Source: Sphingomonadaceae bacterium (GTDB lineage: Bacteria > Pseudomonadota > Alphaproteobacteria > Sphingomonadales > Sphingomonadaceae). From it: 64,000 nucleotides of DNA. How positions within the stretch are numbered: position 1 is the first letter of the stretch; each line of letters starts with the position of its first letter. The DNA lies in NCBI GenBank assembly GCA_030147805.1, contig JASBUR010000006.1:150957-214956 (forward strand), in the 5' to 3' direction. Of the stretch, positions 16,762-26,468 are shown piece by piece. Both the position numbers and the translations under genes were made by a program. Under the pieces are notes generated by a model. The model did no database searches. It was not told where the DNA came from and worked only from the letters and a program-made list of their open reading frames with translations.

Positions 16762-18221
16762 ACATGCGCATCCGCCTCCTCGCCGTCCTCGCGTTGCTGA
16801 CGATCGGCACGACGTCGCCGGCTCACGCCCAGGACACGCTCCAGCAGCGGGTCGAGGCGGCACTGGCGACAGCACCACCCGGCACGCGCTTCGGGCTGCT
16901 GGTCACCACTGAGGACGGCCGCGAGCTGGTCGCGATCGACCCCGACGACCGTTTCATCCCGGCCTCCAACACCAAGATGCTCACCACGGCGGCCGCCTTT
17001 GCGACGCTGAGCGGGGTGGACAGTCCCGACACCGCGGGCGGCGCCGCGGTGCGGCTGGACAAGCGCGGACGGCGTGCGCCCGACGTCATCCTGACGGGCT
17101 ACGGCGATGCACGGCTGTCGAGTGCTCCCGACTGCGTCGCCAACTGCCTTGCCGCACTGGCCGACGCGATCGCGGCGCGGACGCGCAAGGTCCGCCACAT
17201 CATCGGCGACGATACGCTGTTCCCCGACCAGCGCTGGAGCCCGGGGATGAGCTGGAACAACATCCAGAGCCGCTACGGCACCGCGATCTCGGCGCTGACG
17301 CTCGACGACAACGAGCTGGTGATCCGCGTCGTGCCCGGCGCGACCGGACGTCCGCCGGCGATCGGGATGCTGCCCTATTATGAGGTCGAGAACCTCGCCA
17401 CGACGGTCGCCGAGGGCGAGACCGAACTGACCTTCCACCGTTTTCCCAACAGCCGCGCCGTTCGCCTCACCGGCACGATCGCCGCCGGCGCCGAGCCGAA
17501 GACGCTGTATCTCGGCATCGACGACCCGGCGCATTTCGCCGCCTGGCGGCTGCGCACGCTGCTCGAGGCGCGCGGCGTCCGCGTGACGGGCGAGACCGAG
17601 GCTCGTCATCGGCCGTTCGCGCCATCCGACGACCCCGCCGAGCGCACCGGCCCGCCGCCGGCGCGCCCACCCGAGGGCGAAGTGCTCGCGCGGCTGGCCC
17701 CGCCGCCGCTCGCGCTCGACCTGACGCACGTCAACAAGGTCAGCCAGAACCTGCATTCGGAGCTGCTGATCCGCCGCGTCGGGCTCGTTGCCGGATCGGG
17801 GTCGATCGAGGACGGCGTGGCGGCGATCGCCGCGATGATGGAGCGCGCCGGGGTGCCGCGCACCGCCTGGGACCTGTCGGACGGCTCGGGCATGTCGACC
17901 TACAACCGCCTGTCGCCGCGCGCCGTCGCCACGCTGCTGCGCTGGGCGGCCACGCAGCCCTGGGGCGCAGCCTGGCGCGCCACCTTCCCGGTGGCCGGCG
18001 TCGACGGCACGCTCGAGCGTCGTTTCGGCGGAACGCCGCTCGAAGGCCGGCTGTTCGCCAAGACGGGATCGCTCAACGCGACCAATGCGCTGTCGGGCTA
18101 CATGACCGCGCGCAGCGGCCGCACGCTGATCTTCTCCTTCTACGCCAACGACGTTCCGGCCGACGCCGGGGCGACCAAGCTGATGGATGCGGCGCTGGCG
18201 CTGATCGCCGAGGCGAATTAG
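16758..18221 (+). CDS. dacB: D-alanyl-D-alanine carboxypeptidase/endopeptidase (PBP4, S13 family)
   Basis: A 487-residue low-molecular-mass penicillin-binding protein of peptidase family S13. A signal peptide (LLAVLALLTIGTTSPAHA) sends it to the periplasm. The three active-site boxes are present: S70-N-T-K73, SDGSG (where the family has S-x-N/D), and KTGSLNATNALSG. Such enzymes trim D-Ala from muropeptides or cut 4-3 crosslinks. The ATG overlaps the symporter stop by 4 bp, so it belongs to the D-amino-acid operon and could supply peptidoglycan-derived D-amino acids. Its stop overlaps the convergent serine hydrolase in a TTAG at 18218-18221. Confidence 0.92.
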   Translation: MNMRIRLLAVLALLTIGTTSPAHAQDTLQQRVEAALATAPPGTRFGLLVTTEDGRELVAIDPDDRFIPASNTKMLTTAAAFATLSGVDSPDTAGGAAVRLDKRGRRAPDVILTGYGDARLSSAPDCVANCLAALADAIAARTRKVRHIIGDDTLFPDQRWSPGMSWNNIQSRYGTAISALTLDDNELVIRVVPGATGRPPAIGMLPYYEVENLATTVAEGETELTFHRFPNSRAVRLTGTIAAGAEPKTLYLGIDDPAHFAAWRLRTLLEARGVRVTGETEARHRPFAPSDDPAERTGPPPARPPEGEVLARLAPPPLALDLTHVNKVSQNLHSELLIRRVGLVAGSGSIEDGVAAIAAMMERAGVPRTAWDLSDGSGMSTYNRLSPRAVATLLRWAATQPWGAAWRATFPVAGVDGTLERRFGGTPLEGRLFAKTGSLNATNALSGYMTARSGRTLIFSFYANDVPADAGATKLMDAALALIAEAN

Positions 18222-19234
18222 GCGCCATCCCACGCGGCGACGACCGCGTCGCCGGTGGCGCGTCGGAGATCGAGGATGCCGGTTTCGCGGTGCCGCGTCG
18301 GGTGGACGCGGTTGGTGAGCAGCGTCCAGGCGAGACCGCGGTCGAAATCGATCCAGAGGCCGGTGCCCGTGAAGCCGGTATGGCCGATCGTCGCGTCGGC
18401 GCAGCCGTCGCCGCCGTGCCAGCCGTCGAAGCGGCGCTCCCAGCCGCAGGTGCGGTGCGCGTGCATGCGCGTCTTGATTGCCTCGACCATGAACGGCGAC
18501 GTCCCGCTGCCGTCGAGCAAGCCGGCGGCGAAGCCGAGCACGCCCGCCACCGTGCCGAACAGCCCGGCATGGCCGGCGGCGCCGCCGAGCGCCCAGGCAT
18601 TCTCGTCATGGACCTCGCCCTTGATGACGCGCCCGCGCCAGCTGCAGGCCTCGGTCGCCACGGCGCGGTCGCGCGGCGGATCGTAGCTCAGACCCGGCGC
18701 CAGCGGCCACGCCGACAGGGGGGCGCCGGTGATCCGTTCGATCGCGATGCCGAGCAGGATGAAATTGATGTCCGAATAAACCGGCGGGCCGCGACGCCAT
18801 TCCCGCTGCAGCACGAAGGCGCGCAGCCGGTCGGGATCGCCGCCATAGGTGTAGATCGGCTCGACCGCCGGCAGGAAACTGCGGTGCGCGAGGCAGTCCC
18901 TGAAGGTCAGCTTCCGTTCGGCGGCGTTCGCGACATCATATTGGCGCAGATCGGGGATCGCGTCGGTCAGCGGCCGGTCGAGATCGATCCGGTGCTCTGC
19001 CGCGAGCCGCAGGATCATCGTCGTCGTGGCGATCACCTTGGTGAGCGAGGCGAGATCGAACCAATGCCCCTCGGTCAGCGCCTCGGGCGCCGGCACCAGC
19101 GCCGCCATGCCGGCGAAGCGGACAGCGCGCCGCCCATCGGCAGCGACGAGCCCCAGCGCCGCGCACGGGATGTGGCCCGCGGCGACCGCCGCCGCCGCCG
19201 GCGCGAACGCCCGTTCCGCAACCGCCTCAATCAT
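18218..19234 (-). CDS. Serine hydrolase, beta-lactamase/AmpC-like family
   Basis: A 338-residue PBP-fold hydrolase. The S-x-x-K nucleophile is S63-L-T-K66, the Y-x-N-type motif is YSD in PPVYSDINFILLG, and a terminal HTGFTGTGLWID replaces the K-T-G box, as in many esterase- or D-aminopeptidase-like members. No clear signal peptide precedes it, so it may be cytoplasmic. It is divergent from the TonB-dependent receptor, with a 129-bp gap, and convergent with dacB. The position between two D-amino-acid-related genes suggests hydrolysis of a peptide or ester taken up by this locus. True beta-lactamase activity cannot be inferred. Confidence 0.88.
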   Translation of the reverse strand: MIEAVAERAFAPAAAAVAAGHIPCAALGLVAADGRRAVRFAGMAALVPAPEALTEGHWFDLASLTKVIATTTMILRLAAEHRIDLDRPLTDAIPDLRQYDVANAAERKLTFRDCLAHRSFLPAVEPIYTYGGDPDRLRAFVLQREWRRGPPVYSDINFILLGIAIERITGAPLSAWPLAPGLSYDPPRDRAVATEACSWRGRVIKGEVHDENAWALGGAAGHAGLFGTVAGVLGFAAGLLDGSGTSPFMVEAIKTRMHAHRTCGWERRFDGWHGGDGCADATIGHTGFTGTGLWIDFDRGLAWTLLTNRVHPTRHRETGILDLRRATGDAVVAAWDGA

Positions 19235-19363
19235 GGGAGTGTGGCTAGCATGTCACTAACGGCGGGCCAATGGCCACAGGTTATGGGTTTGCCAACAGAA
19301 ACTATGGTGGCTCGTTACATCCTTGTTACTTAATGCGGCGGACGGTCGCAGAGGGGAAGCGGG

Positions 19364-22336
19364 ATGGGGATGTCATTGAAAGTTGGGCTTTTCTCGGGGG
19401 CAGCTTTGGCCGCCATGATGATGGCTGGTTCAGTATCGGCGCAAAGCGCGCCCGACGCGGCGCCATCGGCGGCCGCAACGGCGCAGACGACCGATGAAGA
19501 CATCACCGTCACCGGCACGCGCGTCGTTCGCGACGGCTATCTGGCGCCGACCCCGCTGACGGTGCTGTCGACCGAAGATATCGAGAACACGTCGCCGACC
19601 AATAACATCGCCGATTTCGTCAATCAGCTGCCGGCGCTCGCCGGGTCGACGCGGCCGTCGAACTCGCGCCTCAACCTCAGCAGCGGCCAGGCGGGCATCA
19701 ACGCGCTCAACCTGCGCAACCTCGGTGAGGTCCGCACGCTGATCCTGCTCGACGGGCGGCGCTCGGTGCCGTCGACGATCACCGGCCTGGTCGACGTCAA
19801 CACGATCCCGCAAATGCTCGTCGAACGCGTCGAGGTCGTGACCGGCGGCGCCTCGGCATCCTATGGCTCCGACGCGGTCGGCGGCGTCGTCAACTTCATT
19901 CTCGACAAGAAGTTCGAGGGCGTGAAGCTGGAGGCGGACACCGGCGTCACCAGCCGCGGCGACGGCTTCAACTATTCGTTCGGCGGCGCCGCCGGCCTGT
20001 CGTTCGCCGACAACCGCGCCCATTTCGTTCTGAGCGGCGAGATCGCGCATCGCGACGGCATCTTCGAGATCGATCGCGGCTGGAACCAGACCGGCTTCGT
20101 GCGCATCCAGGATCCGACCTGGACCGCGACCAGCACGACGCCGCAATTCCTCATCCGCCGCCAGGTCGGCGCGGCCAACTCGACGCCGGGCGGCCTCATC
20201 ACCGGCAACTCGGTGCTCGCCGGCAGCGGCCTGACCGCCAACGGCCTGCGCGGTGCCTATTTCGGGCAGAACGGGCAGATTCTCCAATATCAGTATGGCG
20301 CGCTGACCTTCCCGTCGCCGACCGGCGCCGCGGCGCCGACGCTGACGCAAGGCGGCAGCTGGCAGGTCAATGATTCGGGCCGCCGCATCGGCCTCGATCC
20401 GGAAGATGACCGCCGCAGCGTCTTCGGCCGGCTCAGCTACGAGGTCGGCGACGGCGTCGAGCTATTCGCCGAAGCCTCGTACAACTGGCAGGAAGTGCTG
20501 TTCAACGCCGGTCCCAACCTGTCGACGGGCATCACGCTGCAGCGCGACAATGCCTTCCTGATCAACACCTTCAACGCGGCCGGCCGCTCGCTCGCCGGCA
20601 TCAACACGGTGACGCTCGCGACGACCGCGGCCGACCTCCCCTACCGCAAGTCGAACAATCGCCGCGAGGTGCAGCGCTATGTGATCGGCGCCCAGGGCGA
20701 ATTCGAAGCGTTCGGCAACGCCGCGAACTGGGACGTCTACGGCCAATATGGCCGCGCCGACCTGCACGAGCAGCTGCGCGACATCATGAACCTGACGGCG
20801 ATGGCCAACGCCACCGACGCGGTGTTCTCGGTGGCCGGCAATACCGCGAGCCCGATCGCCTGCCGCGTCAACGTCGACGCCAGCACCACCAACAACGACG
20901 CGGCCTGCGTGCCGCTCAATCGCCTCGGTCTCGGTGTCGCCAGCGCGGCGGCGATCGACTATGTGCTCGGCGATCCCTATCGCGACCAGCTCGTCGAACA
21001 GACCGTCGGCGGCGGCAATTTCGCTTTCTCGCCCTTCGAGACCTGGGCCGGCGACGTCAGCATGGCGGTCGGCGCCGAATATCGCGAAGAGAAGATCAAG
21101 GGCTTCGTGCCGGCGGAATTCCAGCCGATCATCAACGCCAACAACACCACGACCAACCGCTGGTCGGTCGGCAACTATCTGCCGACCAAGGGCAAGTACG
21201 ACGTCAAGGAAGCCTATTTCGAGACGGTGGTGCCGCTCGGCGCCGGGATCGAGTTCAACGGCGCGGTGCGCGCCACCGACTATTCGACCGCGGGCTACGT
21301 CACGACGTGGCGCGCCGGCGCCACCTGGCAGCCGATCGAGGATATCAGGCTCCGCGTCACCCGCTCGCGCGACGTGCGCGCACCAAACCTGAACGAGCTG
21401 TTCCAGGCCGGCACCGCGAACAGCGATTCGGTGCGTAACCCGGCCTTCAGCGCGACCGACCCGTCGATGGGGCCGGCGACGTTCGGCTACTCGGGAATCG
21501 CGACGGGCAATCCGAACCTCGATGTCGAGAAGGCCGACTCGCTCAACATCGGCGCGATCGTGTCGCCGAGCTTCCTGCCGGGCTTCAGCGCGTCGGTCGA
21601 CTATTTCCGTATCGAGATGGAAGACGTGATCGACAGCCTCAGCGCGCAGGAAATCGTCAACCGCTGCTTCGAGGGCCGGCAGGAATTCTGCGCGGCGATC
21701 ACCAACGACCCAATCCGGTCGACGCCCACCGCGCCCTATCTGATCATCCGCAACCAGCCGTTCAATTTCGCCAGCAAGCTGGTGCGCGGCGTCGATTTCG
21801 AGGCCAGCTATCGCACGGCGGTTCCGGGGCTGTTCGTCGACGGCGACGGCAGCCTGTCGTTCCGCGGCCTGGCGACGCGCTACATCGACAACATCAACGA
21901 TACCGGCATCGCGGGCGTCGTTCCGCTCAACACCGTGGGCGCGAACGGCGGCCAGTACAGCACGCCGAAGTGGATCTACCGCTTCAGCGCCAGCTACGAC
22001 ACGCCGAGCTATTCGGTCACCGGCGTGGCGCGCGGCGTGAGCTCGGGCAAATATGTCGCGAACGGCATCGAATGCACAACCAGCTGCCCGCTCTCGACGA
22101 CGCAGTTCCCGACCTATGAGGACAACAGCGTGTCGGGCGCCTTCTACGTCGATCTGAACGTGACGAAGAAGTTCAGCGCGTTCGGCAGCGAGAGCGGCGA
22201 ACTGTTCCTGAACGTCACCAACCTGTTCGATGCCGACCCGATCCTGCTGCCCGAAACCGGGCTGGCGGCGAACAGCACCTACAGCGACCTGCTGGGTCGC
22301 GCGTTCCGCGCCGGCATTCGCCTGCGCTTCCGCTAG
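19364..22336 (+). CDS. TonB-dependent outer-membrane receptor
   Basis: A 990-residue outer-membrane transporter. It has a signal peptide (FSGAALAAMMMAGSVSAQ), a TonB-box-like DEDITVTGTRV, a plug domain (LTVLSTEDIENTSPTNNIAD, LILLDGRRSV, VERVEVVTGGASASYGSDAV, GGVVNFILDKKFEGVK), then a beta-barrel ending in GIRLRFR with RVTRSRDVRAPNLNELF inside. The pattern is of the large receptors common in sphingomonads for sugars, peptides and other organic ligands. The ligand is not readable. The flanking hydrolases and decarboxylase suggest peptide or D-amino-acid-containing cargo. A GAGGGGAAG ribosome site precedes the ATG. A strong hairpin terminator follows the stop, so it is probably its own unit. Confidence 0.94.
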   Translation: MGMSLKVGLFSGAALAAMMMAGSVSAQSAPDAAPSAAATAQTTDEDITVTGTRVVRDGYLAPTPLTVLSTEDIENTSPTNNIADFVNQLPALAGSTRPSNSRLNLSSGQAGINALNLRNLGEVRTLILLDGRRSVPSTITGLVDVNTIPQMLVERVEVVTGGASASYGSDAVGGVVNFILDKKFEGVKLEADTGVTSRGDGFNYSFGGAAGLSFADNRAHFVLSGEIAHRDGIFEIDRGWNQTGFVRIQDPTWTATSTTPQFLIRRQVGAANSTPGGLITGNSVLAGSGLTANGLRGAYFGQNGQILQYQYGALTFPSPTGAAAPTLTQGGSWQVNDSGRRIGLDPEDDRRSVFGRLSYEVGDGVELFAEASYNWQEVLFNAGPNLSTGITLQRDNAFLINTFNAAGRSLAGINTVTLATTAADLPYRKSNNRREVQRYVIGAQGEFEAFGNAANWDVYGQYGRADLHEQLRDIMNLTAMANATDAVFSVAGNTASPIACRVNVDASTTNNDAACVPLNRLGLGVASAAAIDYVLGDPYRDQLVEQTVGGGNFAFSPFETWAGDVSMAVGAEYREEKIKGFVPAEFQPIINANNTTTNRWSVGNYLPTKGKYDVKEAYFETVVPLGAGIEFNGAVRATDYSTAGYVTTWRAGATWQPIEDIRLRVTRSRDVRAPNLNELFQAGTANSDSVRNPAFSATDPSMGPATFGYSGIATGNPNLDVEKADSLNIGAIVSPSFLPGFSASVDYFRIEMEDVIDSLSAQEIVNRCFEGRQEFCAAITNDPIRSTPTAPYLIIRNQPFNFASKLVRGVDFEASYRTAVPGLFVDGDGSLSFRGLATRYIDNINDTGIAGVVPLNTVGANGGQYSTPKWIYRFSASYDTPSYSVTGVARGVSSGKYVANGIECTTSCPLSTTQFPTYEDNSVSGAFYVDLNVTKKFSAFGSESGELFLNVTNLFDADPILLPETGLAANSTYSDLLGRAFRAGIRLRFR

Positions 22337-22350
22337 CGAGGGCTTCAGGG

Positions 22351-22380
22351 CAAAGCCGCGGCCGTCCGGCCGCGGCTTTG
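22351..22380 (+). terminator. Hairpin terminator after the TonB-dependent receptor gene
   Basis: A perfect 13-bp stem (22351-22363 with 22368-22380) closes a 4-base loop, beginning 15 bp after the receptor stop, and is followed by TCTTGG. The stem starts CAAAG and ends CTTTG. The short U-run makes it a weak classical terminator, but the stem itself is very stable. Confidence 0.75.
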
Positions 22381-22424
22381 TCTTGGAGGGCAGCACCGGG
22401 GCGGTCCGACAACGAGGGCGAGGC

Positions 22425-23714
22425 ATGAGCCATTTCGATCTTCGCGACGGCGTGCTCCATTGCGAGGACGTGCCCCTCCCGGCCATCGCCGCGGCGGTCG
22501 GCACCCCGGTCTTCGTCTATTCGACCATGGCGATGCGAACGCAGGCGCAGGCGCTGCGCACCGCGCTCGCAGGCCTCGACGATCCGCTGATCGCCTATGC
22601 GGTCAAGGCCAATCCCAATATCGCCGTGCTGCGCACGCTCGCGCGCGAAGGGCTCGGCGCCGACGTGGTGTCGGCCGGCGAATATGACCGGGCCCGCGCG
22701 GCAGGGATCGCGCCCGACAGGATCGTGTTCTCGGGGGTCGGCAAGACCGCGGACGAGATGCGGCGCGCGCTCGCCGGCGGGCTCGCCCAGTTCAACCTCG
22801 AATCCTTCGCCGAAGCCGAGATGCTGTCCGAGGTCGCGCTGGCGATGGGATGTACCGCGCCCGTAGCCTTCCGCGTCAATCCCGACGTCGACGCCGGTTC
22901 GCATGCGAAGATCTCGACCGGCGCGGCGCACAACAAGTTCGGCATTCCGATCGGCGACACGCTGGCCGCCTGCGCTGCGCTGCGCGATCTGCCCGGCCTG
23001 GAGCTCAGGGGCGTGGCGATGCATATCGGCAGCCAGCTCACCAGCCTTGCGCCGCTCGAGGCGGCGATCGCCAAGCTCGATGCGCTGATCGCCGCACTGC
23101 GGTCGCAGGGCCATGCCATCCGGACCGCCGACGTCGGCGGCGGCCTCGGCATCCGCTATGATCCCGCGCTCCCGCCGCCCCCCAGTCCGGCCGACTATGG
23201 GGCGATGGTCACGCGGCTGACGCGCGGCCGGGATGTGCGGCTGATCGTCGAACCCGGTCGGCTGATCGTCGGCAATGCGGGCGTGCTGCTTACCGAGGTC
23301 ATCAGGATCAAGCCCGGGCCCCGCTGCCCGTTCGTCGTCGTCGACGCCGCGATGAACGACCTGATGCGTCCGGCGCTCTACGATGCCTGGCACCCGATCG
23401 GCGCCGTCGCACCCGACGGCACCGAGATGACCGCCGATATCGTCGGCCCGGTGTGCGAAAGCGGCGACGTTTTCGCCGAGGCGCGGCGCATCGATCGCGT
23501 CGGCGCGGGCGACCTGATGGTCATCGGGACGGCGGGCGCCTATGCCGCGACGATGGCCGGCACCTATAATTCGCGCGCCCTGACGCCCGAGGTGCTGGTC
23601 GACGGCGGCGCCTGGGCGATCGTGCGGCCGCGCCGGACGAGCGACGCCTTCCTCGCCGACGAACGCGTACCGCCCTGGCTGGCCGGCGACCGCGAGCCGG
23701 ACCGACCGACCTGA
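22425..23714 (+). CDS. lysA: LysA-type PLP-dependent decarboxylase (diaminopimelate decarboxylase family)
   Basis: A 429-residue fold-type III PLP enzyme of the LysA family. The PLP lysine is Lys61 in AYAVKANPN; NLES, AFRVNPDVDAGSHAKISTG, NKFGIP, MHIGSQL, the glycine loop VGGGLGIRY, EPGRLIVGN, and Cys344 in CESGDVFAE all match DAP decarboxylases, which make lysine from meso-DAP. ATG 22425 has a GAGGGCGAGG ribosome site. Because it sits next to a TonB receptor and D-amino-acid genes rather than lysine genes, it may be the sole LysA or a paralogue acting on scavenged DAP or D-lysine/D-ornithine; the sequence does not decide. Confidence 0.88.
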   Translation: MSHFDLRDGVLHCEDVPLPAIAAAVGTPVFVYSTMAMRTQAQALRTALAGLDDPLIAYAVKANPNIAVLRTLAREGLGADVVSAGEYDRARAAGIAPDRIVFSGVGKTADEMRRALAGGLAQFNLESFAEAEMLSEVALAMGCTAPVAFRVNPDVDAGSHAKISTGAAHNKFGIPIGDTLAACAALRDLPGLELRGVAMHIGSQLTSLAPLEAAIAKLDALIAALRSQGHAIRTADVGGGLGIRYDPALPPPPSPADYGAMVTRLTRGRDVRLIVEPGRLIVGNAGVLLTEVIRIKPGPRCPFVVVDAAMNDLMRPALYDAWHPIGAVAPDGTEMTADIVGPVCESGDVFAEARRIDRVGAGDLMVIGTAGAYAATMAGTYNSRALTPEVLVDGGAWAIVRPRRTSDAFLADERVPPWLAGDREPDRPT

Positions 23715-23828
23715 GCCTGGCGCACGCCCCCGCCATAGCCCGTTCCTATGGTCATCCCAGCGCTTGTGATGTGACCGGTGGCCGCCGCCGCCGCTAGGCT
23801 GCGGCGCCAATCACCGGAGATGTGCCCG

Positions 23829-26234
23829 ATGCTCAACCGCCGTTCGTTCCTGCTCGGCTCGGCCGCGACGATGGGATTGCTGGCCACCGGCCTGCACCGG
23901 GCCGGCGCCGCGCCGATCGCGCGCCAGGTGGCGGCGACCGGACTGACCGCTCCGATCGAGATCGTCGACGACAGCTGGGGCGTCCCGCACGTTCGCGCCG
24001 CGTCGATTCCCGATGCCTTCTTCGGTCAGGGCTATGTCGTCGCGCGCGACCGGCTGTTCCAGCTCGACCTCGCGCACCGGCGCGAAATGGGACGGCTGGC
24101 CGAAGCCTTCGGGGCCGACTTCGCGCGCCATGACGCCGTCGCGCGGCTGTTCCTGTTCCGCGGCGACGTCGAGGCCGAGCTGGCGCTCATACCCGACGAC
24201 ATCCTCGCCTGCGCCCGTTCCTATGTGGCGGGGATCAACGCACGCATCGACGAGGTGACCGCGGACCCGGCGCTGCTGCCGCCCGAATATGGGATCCTCG
24301 GCGTCGCGCCGCTGAAGTGGGATCTGCGCGATCTGGTGCTCGGCCGCGGCGGTTCGTTCGGCAGCGTCGAGGACGAAGTCCGGCGCGCCCGCCTCGCCGG
24401 GATGGGGCTGCTCGAGCTTGACGCGCTGATGGCGCCGCTGCGGCCGACCTGGACGCTCACGGTCCCTGACGGGCTCGACGCCGCCGCGGTGTCCGAGGCC
24501 GACCTCGGCGTGCTGGGCATCGGCGCGCTGCCCTTCGGCTCGCTGGTTCCCGAGGTCGAACCCGAGCGAGCCCCGCCGGCGGGCGGCGGCGATCGCGGCG
24601 ATGACGGCAGCAACGCCTGGACGATCGCCGCGCAGCGCAGCGCGACGGGGCGCCCGCTGCTCGTCAACGATCCGCACCTCGGCATCGGCAGCTTCGGCCC
24701 GCGCCACGTCGTGCATCTGAGCGCGCCGGGGCTCGACGTCATCGGCGGCGGGGCGCCGGGGCTTCCCGGCATCATGCAGGGGCATACCGACCGCTTCGCC
24801 TTCGGCCGCACCAACTTCCATATCGACCAGGAGGATCTGTTCGTCCTCGAGCTGCACCCCGACGATCCCGAGCGCTATCGCCATGGCAGCGGCTGGCGGC
24901 GCTTCGAGCGCGTCGAGCTGTCGATTCCGGTCAAGGATGCGGCGCCGCACGCCGCGACCTTGCGCTACGCGGTGCAGGGGCCGGTGGTCTCGCACGACCC
25001 GGCGCGCCGCCGCGCCACCGCCTTGGCCGCGGTCGACCTGCAACCAGGCGCGAGCGGCAGCTTTGCGATGATCGCGATCAACCTCGCGCGCGACTGGGAA
25101 AGCCTGCGCACCGCCGCCTTCCGCTTCCATCCCTCGCCGACCAACTTCCATTATGCCGACGTCGACGGCAACCACGGCTGGCAGGTCATCGGCTTCATGC
25201 CCGAGCGACCGCGCGGCGGCGACGGACTGATGCCGGTGCCCGGCGACGGGCGCTACGACTGGACCGGCGTGCGCGATTTCCGGTCGCTGCCGAGCGAGTA
25301 TAATCCGGCGAAGGGCTGGTTCGCCTCCGCCAACCAGAACAATCTGCCGGCCGACTGGCCGCGCGACCGCATCCCCGCCTTCTCGTTCCGCGATCCCTAT
25401 CGCTACGACCGCATCGCCGGGGTGCTGTCGTCGCAGCCGCGGCACCGCATCGCCGACAGCCTCGCCTTGCTCAACGACACGCTGTCGACGCCGGCGCGCC
25501 AGCTGGTCAGCCTGCTCCCCGCCAGCGCCTCGCCCGGCGCCGCGCCGGCGCTGGCGATGCTGCGCGGCTGGGACGGGCGGCTCGACGCCGACAGCGCGCC
25601 GGCGGCGCTCTATCAGCTGGTCTGGCGCGAGCTCGGCAAGCGCCTGCTCGCGGCGATCGTCCCCCCGCGCGCGCGGGATCTCGTCGACTCGATCGCGCCG
25701 TCGGTGCTGCTCGGCTTCCTCGCCCACCCCGACCGTCGGCTCGGCGCCGATCCCGCCGCGGCGCGCGATGCGCTGGTCGACGCCGCGCTCGCCAGCGCCT
25801 GGACGCAGGCACAGGAGGCGCTCGGCGCCGACCCCGCCGCCTGGCGCTGGGGGACGCTGCATCAGGTGCGGATCCGCCATCCGCTGTGGCGCATCCCGGC
25901 GATCGCGGCGGCTTTCCCGACGATCGAGGGCGGCGGTTCGGGCGGCGACTCCTACACCGTCATGGCGCGCTGGGTCCGCGGCAGCGGCTGGCAGGTGGCC
26001 GGCGGGGCCAGCTATCTGCAGGTGATCGACGTCGGCGCCTGGGACAATTCGCTGATGCTCAACCTCCCGGGCAATTCGAACGATCCCCGCTCGCCGCACT
26101 ATCGCGACCTCTACGCCCCCTGGATCGATGCGAAGATGCAGCCGATGCTGTTCAGCCGCGCCGCCGTCGATGCACATGCCGCGGCGCGCACGCGGCTTCG
26201 CCCGCCAAGCGACGGTCCGCGTCGGTCCGACTGA
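23829..26234 (+). CDS. Penicillin acylase family protein (N-terminal-nucleophile amidase), Tat-exported
   Basis: An 801-residue Ntn-hydrolase of the penicillin/acyl-homoserine-lactone acylase family. These are made as one chain and self-cleave before a serine, here Ser261 in DDGSNAWTIA, giving alpha and beta subunits. IEIVDDSWGVPHVRA, FGQGYVVARDRLFQLDLAHR and GGGSGGDSYTV are also typical. The N terminus NRRSFLLGSAATMGLLATG is a twin-arginine signal, so it is exported folded. I chose ATG 23829 because the GGAG site is correctly spaced; ATG 23820 is too close. It could deacylate N-acyl amino acids, lactones or beta-lactams. The context favours peptide or acyl-amino-acid scavenging. Confidence 0.92.
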   Translation: MLNRRSFLLGSAATMGLLATGLHRAGAAPIARQVAATGLTAPIEIVDDSWGVPHVRAASIPDAFFGQGYVVARDRLFQLDLAHRREMGRLAEAFGADFARHDAVARLFLFRGDVEAELALIPDDILACARSYVAGINARIDEVTADPALLPPEYGILGVAPLKWDLRDLVLGRGGSFGSVEDEVRRARLAGMGLLELDALMAPLRPTWTLTVPDGLDAAAVSEADLGVLGIGALPFGSLVPEVEPERAPPAGGGDRGDDGSNAWTIAAQRSATGRPLLVNDPHLGIGSFGPRHVVHLSAPGLDVIGGGAPGLPGIMQGHTDRFAFGRTNFHIDQEDLFVLELHPDDPERYRHGSGWRRFERVELSIPVKDAAPHAATLRYAVQGPVVSHDPARRRATALAAVDLQPGASGSFAMIAINLARDWESLRTAAFRFHPSPTNFHYADVDGNHGWQVIGFMPERPRGGDGLMPVPGDGRYDWTGVRDFRSLPSEYNPAKGWFASANQNNLPADWPRDRIPAFSFRDPYRYDRIAGVLSSQPRHRIADSLALLNDTLSTPARQLVSLLPASASPGAAPALAMLRGWDGRLDADSAPAALYQLVWRELGKRLLAAIVPPRARDLVDSIAPSVLLGFLAHPDRRLGADPAAARDALVDAALASAWTQAQEALGADPAAWRWGTLHQVRIRHPLWRIPAIAAAFPTIEGGGSGGDSYTVMARWVRGSGWQVAGGASYLQVIDVGAWDNSLMLNLPGNSNDPRSPHYRDLYAPWIDAKMQPMLFSRAAVDAHAAARTRLRPPSDGPRRSD

Positions 26235-26339
26235 AGGCGGCGGGCGAGAAGCCCCGACGCAATGCAGGGCGCACCATTTTCCGTAAACGGCTGCCGGCCT
26301 GCCGCCGCCGCCTCTGCCGGCGGTCCTGGCAGGACTGAA

Positions 26340-26429
<90 letters not shown>

Positions 26430-26468
26430 GCGGGCGGCGCACCCGGGGGTACGCGGTCGAAGGCCGGC

